Part shown: piece after piece, positions 35,491 through 45,367 of the stretch | Layout: every line of letters starts with the position of its first letter | Numbering within the stretch: the first letter of the stretch is position 1 | Origin: Oscheius onirici | Taxonomy: Eukaryota; Nematoda; Chromadorea; Rhabditida; Rhabditidae | Length of the DNA stretch: 64,000 nucleotides | Direction: 5' to 3' | Assembly (NCBI GenBank): GCA_932521025.1 | Contig: OW051471.1 | Coordinates: forward strand, 3,286,001 to 3,350,000 | The notes under the pieces: model-generated | The model's database searches: none | What the model saw: only the letters and a program-made list of their open reading frames with translations | What the model was told of the DNA's origin: nothing | Position numbers and translations under genes: made by a program

Positions 35491-35549
35491 TACTAATTGG
35501 CGCCAATTTTTTTGAATTACTGCGCACCAGCTTGGTCGTAGCCGGACGC

Positions 35550-36040
35550 AGGGATGTTCGGATCCGGATACCGGATATCCGAAACCGGATAAATCCGGTA
35601 CTTTTTGATCCGGAAATCCAATATCCGAAAATTATCCGGTCAAAATTTCCGACCGGATAATTATCCGAAAAATCATCCGGTACGAAAACTATCCGAAATC
35701 GGATATTTTTGACCGGATAATTTCGATTAAATTTTTTGGAATTTCTACCTGGGAAACTAACGATTTTCATTTTTGTTCTACTAGTTTATATGCATTTATC
35801 GTATGTTCACTCGATGTTTTTTCTTCATTACTATTTTTCTTAGTTTTCTCAGTCATGAATGGATTATCCGGTCTATTTTGGATATCCGATATCCGACCGA
35901 GCAAAACTTTTCCGGATATACGATATCCGATCGAGAAAAAATATTTCGGATATCCGGTATCCGATATCCGATCGAAAATTATTTTTTCGGATATACGATA
36001 TCCGGTTGAAAAAAAATTATCCGAACCGACGATCCGGCCC
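35550..36040. repeat. Array of ATCCGG / GATATCCG words
   Basis: The stretch begins GGGATGTTCGGATCCGGATA and is packed with ATCCGGA, GATATCCG and CGGATATC in both orientations, interrupted by a non-repetitive 35740-35850. The left start CAGGGATGTTCGG resembles hAT ends (CAGGGTTGGGCGAAC above), so it may be a hAT-type MITE with many subterminal motifs. Its right end abuts the TTAA element. Confidence 0.6.
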
Positions 36041-36050
36041 GACGCTTTAA

Positions 36051-36408
36051 AGGGACAGTCTCATTATAGCCGTGCAGCTTGTTTTTTTTTGTTTTTAATC
36101 GATTTTTCTTCAAAAATTACCTCTAAAATGAGTGGTGGGACGCTAAAAATGGTGGAAAAATAACTTAAATAGGTTTAAATAACGTTTTTTGACCAAAAAG
36201 GGCTTTTTGGTCTATTTCGGTCAATTTTCTCCCAATTTTGGCGTTCCAGCACTCATTTTAGACGTAATTTTCGACGATAAATCGATTAAAAACAAGTAAA
36301 AATCGAAAAAGTAGTGTAGAACGAGAGAAATGCAAAAATAAAATTTGCAGTGGGTCCCGCCACGCAGTTGCCTGATTTCGCATGTTCGCACACAATAAGA
36401 CTGTCCCT
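36051..36408. mobile_element. TTAA-flanked MITE, copy 2 (piggyBac-like)
   Basis: A 358-bp element beginning AGGGACAGTCTCATTAT and ending ACAATAAGACTGTCCCT, flanked on both sides by TTAA (36047-36050 and 36409-36412). Terminal inverted repeats match over about 17 bp. TTAA target sites are the mark of piggyBac-type transposition. Bases 36413-36789 show no gene. Confidence 0.88.
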
Positions 36409-36789
36409 TTAACCCATTGGATAAATACTGCTATTATTTAGCGCCTCCTTTTCTAAAAGTTGGGAAAAGTAGCTTTATATGCCGCTGTTGTAGCTCAAAC
36501 TTTATTATTTCGTGTTTTCAGTTAGAAATTGCCAACTAAATACGTGCCTCCGTAATAAAGAGGTGCGCCTAAACTGAACATAGATAGCGTGAAGACTTGG
36601 TATTTGCTACTTTTCTTTCTGAACCGCTGTGTTTATCTCAAATGACCGTTAGTCTAAATCTGATTCTCCATTCCTTTTGATACATTATCATTTTCAGGCA
36701 CGGGACTGTTCTCCTCGTCCGCCACCTTCCCAACAAAAAATCTGTAAGTCTGTAAATTTATTCGTTTCATGAAAATGGTAGGACAAGTG

Positions 36790-38911
36790 CTAGACTGTAA
36801 GAACTCTGCCATTAGGCTTCCGCACAAATTTCCAGTCCTTGTTCAGCTGATCAAAGTAGATGTCCGTTTCGTTCTCCTTCCGCGGCAGCATGTCTTTTCC
36901 CATTGTCGTTTTGAGCTTGCGAAAACTGGGCTGTTTCTCTAGAACATCTACGTGGCTAGTACGACCACAAATAAGCGTTTTGAACTGAACGATAGGTTAT
37001 TTTACGTCATTTTTAGTGTATTTCTCACCACATTCCATAGCCGAACGAGTTCTTTCTGCCACAAATCGTTGTAGTAGTACATTGCTGCTGGCAGGCCTAT
37101 GCCATAGCTGTAAAAAGTAATCTTTTTTGCTCAAAAAGACGCAACGACGTAAAGTAACTGAAAAACGTGTTGGAGTCTTCCGAATAGTTCTAGCCGCAGT
37201 TTCTATGGCTTTGCGCCAAGAAATCAAAATTGAACAATCCTTGACTTACACTATAGCCGTATAGTTGAACCCGACATGCATCCAATTCTTCAGAATCGGA
37301 TCATTTTCCACTACCTCTGCGCTAATAAACGAGCTGCAGGAGATGCTGAATACGATGATGAACATAATTCCTCTTTTGAAGAGCTAAAAGTCGTGTTTTT
37401 GCTACTATTAGTGGCAAACATTTACGTGAGCAGTTTTCAAGTTCTCAACGAGCTGGAATCGCTCGCTTAGAGAATACTTCGCCGTTTCCCTTCCCATCAA
37501 GGCGATGGATTCGAAGCGCTTGGCGTTGCAATAGTCGTTTGCTAGACAAACCTGGAGGAAATTAGCATAAATTCGGCTTAAAACTTACGAAAAATGATGC
37601 TATATTAGCTGTAAGGAAGCCTCCCAAGTGATAGTAGACGGGTAATACTTCTTTAGAAAAAAGAATGGGAAAGTCTACAAATTGAACTCACGAAGTATGA
37701 ACAAGGCTGCCGAAAAGAGACAGAAAAGATGAAGAATCAGAGCTAGCAAATAGCCGACGTAGAGCCGTTGATTGTTTTCATAGTCCTAAAATGGCCGATT
37801 TGTTCACGACACAGCTGGCCAAAACCACCTGTATCTTTATCGTGGCATATGATCTTTCAAACATTGCGAAAGGAGCAAAGTAGAAGGCGATAAAAACGAG
37901 CCAGTTGCGGACAAGAGTAGCAGCTGTGAAGATGTAGCTCTCGCGTAAATCTACTGAAAAGTTCATTGTTTCCCGATTGTTCCATTTTCTGCGCTTTCAT
38001 TGACTTCTCTGTCTTCGAACCATGTTTAACCGATTTGGGGGTAAAACGACGGAAACGTAGTTTTGGCTGAAACTCAAGCTTTCGAACGTGTTTTTCCTAT
38101 TTCTACCATTACTACAATTGTGTACAGATTATTCTACAGTAACCTTTCATGCTTAGGCGGAGCTCGAATAACAAAGGGTACAAAATCAACGTGGACTTCC
38201 AAATTTACGAGCTACTTCCCATTCTGAGAGCTTTCCTGTTTGACCGTCCGGGTCGGTCCAAATTGCGCTGTAATTCATTTTTGGGACCAACGGGTATTGT
38301 AGTTTTTGGCATGACATTTCAGGCAGGTTACTGTACTTTGGGTGTCTATCCTAAAACTGGCTGGATTGCCAGGCAGTTATTTCACGTTTGGACTGTATCC
38401 GACTTCCCTTAGAACAAGTTGAGTATTTGCGATTTAATATATGCCTGTGTTACGGAAATAACCACTGCTTTCCAACGAACTCACCGTTCGGATCCATTTT
38501 GTACATATAGGCTATTTGAACGAATCGCGCTCCCATTGAGAAGAAGTACTGTATCACAAGATGTTTGAGTAGACAGGTTAAATTCGGATGATATTGGTTC
38601 GTCTTGTAGAGCATATACAGCATTGACCCGCATTCTATGTAGCTTAAAATTTATTTGTATTGATTGCTAACTCAAAAACCAACCTCCAGAAAAGTAAGCA
38701 AGTTTCCAGTTCCATCAATCTGTCCATCCAGTAGTCTGATCCATCGCTCAGAGCCGCCGTCCTGTTTAGGAGCGTAAAATAGTGCATTCTGGAAACGTGG
38801 TCTCCTTGAGATCAAAAAGAGTACGAGCGGGACGAGGTTTTCCGGGATAATGCGTATGATTAGGCCTCCTTTGAGAAGGGATTTTGATCTAGAGAGCTCT
38901 ATTTTCAGCAC
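36790..38911 (-). CDS. Seven-transmembrane chemoreceptor, nematode Sre-like
   Basis: I read a multi-exon G-protein-coupled receptor of nematode serpentine type, closest in my judgement to Sre. In order: PENLVPLVLFLI; YIECGSMLYMLYKTNQYHPN; LVIQYFFSMGARFVQIAYMY; TAATLVRNWLVFIAFYFAPF followed by AMFERSYATIK; LYVGYLLALILHLFCLFSAA; FLTANIASFFVCLANDYCN; the hallmark YSLSERFQLVENLKT; IMFIIVFSISCSSFISAE; and YYGIGLPAAMYYYNDLWQKE before a short tail ending VRKPNGRVLTV. Introns are short except one of about 0.5 kb (38470-37960). The first exon is uncertain: the frame opens without an ATG at 38911, so the real start lies upstream or the gene is 5'-truncated. Such receptors support a nematode source. Confidence 0.75.
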
Positions 38912-39245
38912 TTTTTGCTGAACTTTGATATTTAGGCGAAAAGACGGCGGATAATCTCCTGATTTTGAGTGTAAACAGACTGTTTAGGCGATACAAGAGA
39001 AGCTAATATATTCTGAGCGAATTGTGCAGCAGAAATTTTCAAAAAGGCTTCAGAAGATGCTTGATGCCTACATGTCTTAAGAACAACGTTTATGAGTGGC
39101 GATATTTCTCCGGGGATAAATTAAACGGGGCGGAGACAATTAAACACATTTCTTAATTTTCAATGGGCTATGGAAGTTTCTGACTAAGCAAATACAAAAA
39201 AACTTGATAATTCAGCTAGTTTTCAGTCGAAAAACCTCGTCGTGC

Positions 39246-39750
39246 ATGTCTTCCAACCCCCGCTGGTGGCCCTACCGTCTGCCTCTTGAGGAAGCCCTAA
39301 AGAAGAGCGTCGTTCTCGTGATCGGAGTCATAATCGGAGCCAATGTTGTCTCCCATTACTACAAGCCTATGCAGGTAACTTTTCGACTCATTTTGGACTA
39401 TAAAACAACAGTGATCTTGCTTGTTTTGATTGGTGCCTTTTTTTTATTTTCACAGCCCTTGTCGCATAAAACCTAGTAACCTTGCAGCCTAGCTTTGGGG
39501 ATAAAAAAACTTTACAAGAAAACTGGCTGTGATGTTAAAGGGTTTTCGTGAGACGGATATACTGTTAGGCGCTGCATCTTAGTTTCTTTTGGGTCAATTT
39601 AACCATAAAAAACCCACAAAAAAGCAATCGATAAATATGAAAGGCTTTCAGGAATATGAAGCGGAACTTGAACGAGGCAAGATCGAGCTCCTCCGCAAGT
39701 ATAAAGCGCTCAACGATGAACGACAAATGTCTAGAGAGCAGCAGCACTGA
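39246..39750 (+). CDS. UQCC6: Small membrane protein, UQCC6/BRAWNIN-like
   Basis: Two exons (39246-39374 and 39652-39750) encode 75 aa. One hydrophobic helix (SVVLVIGVIIGANVV) is followed by SHYYKPMQEYEAELERGKIE and LLRKYKALNDER. The order of helix, GAxVVxxYYxP and a charged RGxxELL segment resembles human UQCC6/BRAWNIN, a mitochondrial inner-membrane microprotein needed for complex III assembly. The family is tiny, so the match is suggestive only. The last exon ends in a TGA at 39748, but the same DNA stays open in the ALKBH1 frame. Confidence 0.5.
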
Positions 39751-40461
39751 GTCCAGCCCCGCCCCGGTCGAGCAGGTAAGAACTTTCTCTTACAAAGATT
39801 TGATGCGTAACCTGTAGCAGCTGAAATTTTTTCAGAAGAAACAGGTGGAAAGATGCAAGATTGAAAATAGTTTACGATGTCTCTTTAAAATCTGATCAAA
39901 TGACTATTTGAACACTTTTTGGAGCTCAAAGTCCAAGACAAAATTTACTGCTATCCGCGTAGTGTTTACGATGATTACGGAATTGCTAATTAGGCCAAAA
40001 CTGGATCTGGGGAACAGGCAAATATTCGGAGTGGTTTCCCCACGAAAATGCAGACATATGGTCTATTGATGAATGGTGAATTAGCGCTGTTTACCCCGTG
40101 TACGAGAGATCATTGGAGTGAAACCTGGACTTGAATTAAACGAAGCGGATGAAAGAAGCCCATGTTTAAACTTCCATGCTAATCTTGTGATTTCGGATTT
40201 CGCGGTTAATTTTTTTTCGAACTTTAAAGGAAAAATTCGATTATTTTTAGGCTCCTCTTTTAGGGATGGGGATCCTTAAAAGAGGAGCCCCGGAAAAAAG
40301 TGAAAAATGAAATTTCTCAAAAAGTTTCCAAACCGTTATACAATAACCTTCTTCTAACGGAGAAAAACATCATGATCAAGAGAGTACAAGTGAAGATCAT
40401 CTGGTACGTTTTGAAATTGATAATGTTCCAATAGAGCATCTCTGTTTCAGACGTTTTGACG

Positions 40462-40509
<48 letters not shown>

Positions 40510-43500
40510 ACTGTTTATTTCAGATCTTGTTAAGATACTGGTAATCAAAACACGTGTTTGTGGGTTCTTTATTGTAAACATATAGATATAATCCATATAT
40601 AACTTATGAAGAAACAAATAACAACAATTCCTTCACTCGGTAGTTTCATTGGACCAGGCCAGCCTCAGGAACTTCGGCGGCCTCTAATCCTGTGGAATTG
40701 ATCAGAGTCATTCTTGTAGTCTACTCTCAGTCATCATCACAAACGCGCTTCTTATACTAGTATTCAGTCGTTCTGAGTCATACGGGTATCCTAAAAATAA
40801 TCGAATTTTACTATTACGACGTCTTTTTCCATTAGAAGTAATTCAGTTTTCAAAATTTGCGAGGAGTCATTTAAAATGGTTGTGAGCCAGCGCATACCTG
40901 TTTCGGATAAGCGTAAATAAGCTTTTTCAGCTGCATTTCAACGAGTAAATAGGCCCCAATCAAAGCTTTATAATTACAGGGAGATATGAGCGCTAATTAG
41001 TCCAAAAAGAGCTTCTCTGTACGTAGAGATTTATGTCTGAGTAAGTAGAACATTCCTAGAAAGATTCATAGGACAATCAACGCGTGTCTGGTCTAACTTC
41101 TGTACAAAATGAGCCATGAACTTTTCTCGATTTGCTATAAACTGGAAAATGCTCTATATAAACGGTTCATATGTTCCAAAAGCTCTAGATAAAGTATTTA
41201 TGGCAGGTTCTGAAACTCGTTCTTCCGCTCATATACTACAAAATTGAAATTCCTATACAAAAAGGCAAGAACTTTGTTTGAATTCTGTACAAACAGCCTA
41301 GTTCGAAAGGTACACTTCTTCTCAACCTGGCTCAACATAATCTCCCACAGCGGAAAGTGATTTCCTGGCTGATCCATTCATCTTTCTCTAGTGTTCAATC
41401 TCCGGCTTGACTAGGCACAAAATTTTAGATTTGAAGCTACAAAACTAATCTCTCGCACCCATACAAATCTGCTAAAAGATTCCGTGCGGCAATGTTTTCC
41501 CCTATAATTTCTTGTTTTTCAGCAGAGAGAAGACGCGGATCAGTACGGTAGCGACGCCGAGGGCGGCGAATGGACCGTCTTCAAGACAATGTTCAAAAAG
41601 TACAAGAAGAGAAAACCGCTACCAGACTTTTCTGATGTCATTGGTAGGTTCATTCTGTCTCTTTTTCAGCAGGAGACTCTTAATTGGATTGTGAAGGAAG
41701 CTAGACCTAGTAGGAAGAAAAAGAAGTCTGGGGAGGATCCTTGCCCTTTTCAAAAACGCTCCTTCTGACTCGACTGAAACTTCTTTGGAAAGCGATCGAA
41801 ATGTGGCAAAACTCGGAGCTAGCGAATTCTTCTGCTCCTCCGGGTGGCATTTTGTATTCATGAGAAAGATGCACAGCACGTGTTGTTGATGCGACAATTG
41901 ATGAGATGAGGGGGTTGAGAAAACGGTCTTGGATCCTTATTCTGCACGATTGTGCTTGAATCCTTCCTGTTAGATCGTTTATAATCGTCAGGGTCCAACT
42001 ACCGTCGCACCTAATTCGCATCCAAAAGAAACTTCTAACTGTGTATTGAAGAGGTGTAACTGAAAACTAGAACTTTAATTCATATCTTTCTGCTAAATAA
42101 AATTTGTCCTGGACGCCAAACAGCATCTATGGAAAACCACTTTTTTTCCGGTTGTTTGAAACTCAGGAGGCGTAAAGTCTGAAAACCAAAAAACCAATGG
42201 AACTCTAGCTCCTCAGACGAACTGTGAAGCCTGCAGAATTTCTCGTTGCATGGTTTCAAAAGCTTGCCCCAAATTTTCCCTACTTTCTTCGTGGAAACCG
42301 AGATCAAACATTATAGATTCGAATAAGACATTTTTTTCTCAAAACATTAGTAGACGAAGAAAAGTGGGGGTGCTGCAGATTTTCCGCTCGGCTTCACACT
42401 TGAATTGAGCCGGCTCCGTTGCATATGACTGATTTCAGATCCGCGTCTTGAAGATCCGCAACACGGACTTTCGATCAGAAGCCCCGAAGAGGGGTTCGCT
42501 CCCGAAGATGGCCTGCTCGACAAGCTTGGATTACGACCGATTCGCGAGTGGAAAGTGGCCTCTTTTGCCAATCGAGTCGGACTTTACATGCTTCCCGGCA
42601 TCCTAAAGTATTTTACCTTCTAAACCATAAAAATCCAAATTTCAGACCAGAGGCCGATATCGAGTGGATGAAGAGAGTCGTCAATTACACGGAGCCACCG
42701 AATCGAACAAATATGGACGCTCATTGCTTTACCCCTGAAAGGTTTCTATAAAAAAAAGTTTCGCAACTAATGTAGCTTAAAGTGACCCTCGCCCTACTGC
42801 TGATTAACTCAATGCATAAGCTGATTAACGCAATTCATGGGTACATTGGTGGCGTCACGGCGGCTTGCACTGCATGGCGCAATCGGTAGGCGCGCGGTCT
42901 ACAAATCAATTGATAGGTCATGTTGAATCCCCCAGGACCCAAAACTGTTTTATCTTTTTGTCAAAATGATAGTAATGCTTCAGCATTTAGTTTTTGATTA
43001 ATTTATCAGTTTTAAGAAGACGTACTACATAAATAATATCACAACACGGAAATGAAAATGACCTAATAAGGCCCTATAGGATTTGAAACAAGCTATTTAG
43101 CCATAAATTTATACACAAAACACGAAAATCATACTGGAGAATTGAACCTGGGATTTCAAAACGTTAGTAAGCAAACGCTTTATCCACTGCGCCAATGCTG
43201 CAGCGCTGCCGCGCTTAGGCTGATTTTCGGCGCCAAATTCAAAAAGGGGGGGGGGTAGAGCTAGGCACGCTTTAAGTGTGACCCTACTCCGCCCGTGCGA
43301 GCAAGCTGGCGCGCAGCGAGCTCAAAAAATGGCGGGAAGAGCAATAAACCTTGACAAACTGGGGTTTTCACTGCTTTTTTGTCGTTTTCTCCTGTTCTCA
43401 TGATGTTTATCGTAAAAAGCATGTTGAAAATAGTCAGTGGAAGAAAAAAAATGAAAGAAAACACCTTGAAATGGACGAAAATGGCCGGGTTTCGATATTT

Positions 43501-45317
43501 TTGTGTAAAAAAGGCCGTTTTACTGCTAGATTGACTTTCTTCTGCTATTATTTTGATATTTCTCGTTGTATTTTGTCAGAAGGATTGATTTACCTGGAGA
43601 AATAGGTAGGAAAGAAGAAAAAATAGATGAAAAACGACGTTTTCGCTATTTTTGGAATAAAAATGATTTGAAAAGCCGCGCAAAAGTAGGTAGAATCGCG
43701 GTAGAATCAGCCCGCCTTTTTCGTAGATACACACTCGCTTTAAAAAACCAAGTTTTCAGAACACTCCAGTATTTTTGAAGCTTGACTTGATATAAAGCTT
43801 GATGGAACCTGACTTCCTGATTTCCAAGGCAATTCCGCCATTTTTACTCCTGCATGTACACCCCGCCACTTCTATCGTCTTTTTACCCCGAAGAAAAGGT
43901 TCGAGCTTTGTGATGTTCTGCAAAGTTGTAGAGGAGATCGAGGGCTACATTTTTACAAAACATTGTAAACTTGGCAAAACTCGTTGTCAGGTTGAAAAAT
44001 GGCTGTGAATATTGAGTACGCAGCTACTAGCCGAAGAGTAATTTGTAATGTTTTATGAAAATGTAGCCCTCGATCTCCTCTCCAACTTTGCAGAACATCA
44101 CAAAGCTCGAAAATCTTTTCTTCAGGGTGAACATGACGATTTAAGTTGCGGGGTGTATGTGCAGGAGCAAACTTGGCGAAATTGTCTTTGAAAATTATAA
44201 AATTAGGTCTCAAATAACTAAAAACATATTTTTCTATCAAAATGTAAAAAGAAAAAAGGTTTTCACCCGAAAGTATTCGAACCCGAGACCCCTTGATAAC
44301 CGGTACTAACCGAGCTCAATGTGGTTTTACATGCCAGATCGGACGGCGGCGCCGCATACCACTCCTGGTACAGCGTTTGGTTCAGGCTTGTTGAAAACCT
44401 GCACTGCGCAGCTCAGCTCAGACCGCAGCGCAGCCCAGACCGCAAGGCAGCGCAACAACCCAGAATCAACAAGCCTAGTTTGGTTTGAGTGTCCTTTTAA
44501 GTAATGTGCTGCGAACGGCTGGACGCAAATTGAGATGGACCACCTTGGGAATCGAATACGACTGGAATACCAAGGAGTATCCGCCAGCTGGGAGACCACT
44601 TCCCGAGGAATTGGTCCTATTTGGAAGGGTGAGTTTTCCCAGCAATTTGAAGAAATAAAATTGAGAGAAAACGGGAATAATGCTGTAATTATCCCGTTGG
44701 AAAGTTGGGAATTTCGTAGAAAAATCAACAGAAAACACTAAAGAAAAAGTCACGTCGTCTTTAGTGGTTACAACGTTGGCGGCCTAGTTTATCCTGATCT
44801 CGCTTATTGTTTCGCGCTAGAATGCCTCATCTCATTAATTCGAGGCCTTTTTATTGAACAGTTTAACAACAAATGACACTCGCAACATGCATAAATCCAT
44901 TTTCCAGGTAATTTCCCGGGCCCTGAGAATCGGCAGCATGACGCCGGACACCACCATCATCAACTACTATCCTTCGAAGTCGGCTCTTTCTCCGCACGTC
45001 GACAGGTCCGCTATTTCTCCTTATTCAAATAAAAAAAACCTTGTAGATCAGAAAGAAGTAACGCTCCGCTCATATCTATCTCTCTTGGCCAGTCGGCAGT
45101 CTATCTCTCTGGCGGAATGTCGCTCGACGACCCGGTTCTTCCGATCTGGCTCCATTCGGGCGACGTTCTCGTAATGCACGGCGAGCAAAGACTCGTTTAT
45201 CACGCGATCCCGTGCACAAAGCTGACCAAGACGTTCACGATAAAAGACGACGAATTTTTAGAAAACTACCTGAATGAGTATAGAATCAATATGACCATAA
45301 GACAAGTTAATCCATAG
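39656..45317 (+). CDS. ALKBH1: ALKBH1, Fe(II)/2-oxoglutarate dioxygenase
   Basis: ALKBH1 oxidatively demethylates nucleic acids (tRNA m1A, mitochondrial tRNA f5C formation). Exons: 39656-39775, 41523-41643, 42439-42607, 42646-42741, 44502-44628, 44908-45005 and 45047-45317, 333 aa with closed phases. Family landmarks: WTVFKTMFKKYKKRKP near the start, GLRPIREWKVASFANRVGLY, LRWTTLGIEYDWNTKEY, INYYPSKSALSPHVDRSE (HxD iron ligands), SAVYLSGG, DDPVLPIWLHSGDVLVMHGE, YHAIP (third iron ligand) and INMTIRQV (Arg for 2-oxoglutarate). The first exon has no conserved homology. I chose its ATG at 39656 because exon 2 opens in phase with no earlier ATG; it overlaps the preceding small protein's last exon in a different frame. 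The 1.75-kb intron 1 and 1.76-kb intron 4 hold repeats. It ends 50 bp before the convergent GCK-3 stop. Confidence 0.92.
40250..40289. other. Perfectly stacked 18-bp hairpin in ALKBH1 intron 1
   Basis: GGCTCCTCTTTTAGGGAT pairs with ATCCTTAAAAGAGGAGCC, with a single G-T/U mismatch and a GGGG-type loop. It is short and isolated in a 1.75-kb intron. It might be a small fold-back remnant or a structured RNA; the stem alone does not decide. Confidence 0.6.
40464..40505 (+). repeat. (CT)n microsatellite
   Basis: About 21 uninterrupted CT units in ALKBH1 intron 1. Confidence 0.95.
42862..42935 (+). other. tRNA-like sequence (SINE or pseudo-tRNA)
   Basis: It has an A-box-like TGGCGCAATCGGTAGGCGC and a B-box-like TGTTGAATCC at tRNA spacing. 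The cloverleaf stems are poor, so I do not call a working tRNA. It is the first of three such sequences in ALKBH1 intron 4. Confidence 0.5.
43136..43203 (-). other. tRNA-like sequence (SINE or pseudo-tRNA)
   Basis: The minus strand reads TTGGCGCAGTGGATAAAGCG (A box) and CCCAGGTTCAATTCTCC (B box) about 35 bases apart. The acceptor stem does not pair convincingly. Confidence 0.55.
43830..44184. repeat. Fold-back repeat in ALKBH1 intron 4
   Basis: Arms 43830-43965 and 44047-44184 are inverted copies (GAGGAGATCGAGGGCTACATTTT with AAATGTAGCCCTCGATCTCC; GATGTTCTGCAAAGTTGTAG with its counterpart). The inner word GATGTTCTGCAAAGTTGTAG recurs at 52261. Confidence 0.85.
44264..44322 (-). other. tRNA-like sequence (SINE or pseudo-tRNA)
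   Basis: The minus strand reads AGCTCGGTTAGTACCGGTTA then GGTCTCGGGTTCGAATACTT with a good B box (GGTTCGAAT). The A box and acceptor stem are weak. Confidence 0.5.
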
Positions 45318-45367
45318 AATTCTTTTATTTGTGTGGGCTAATAAAATCAAATAAAACATCAGTCAGG

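Noticed and set aside
40464..40505. CT microsatellite as a regulatory element
   Set aside because: Simple repeat in a long intron with nothing to suggest a function.
42862..44322. Functional tRNA genes
   Set aside because: A- and B-box words are present but acceptor and T stems do not pair well; a SINE or pseudo-tRNA is more likely.
39246..45317. A single fusion protein of the small membrane protein and ALKBH1
   Set aside because: Reading through from the small protein's exon 2 hits a TGA at 39748 in its frame; only the other frame joins ALKBH1 exon 2, so the two are separate products.
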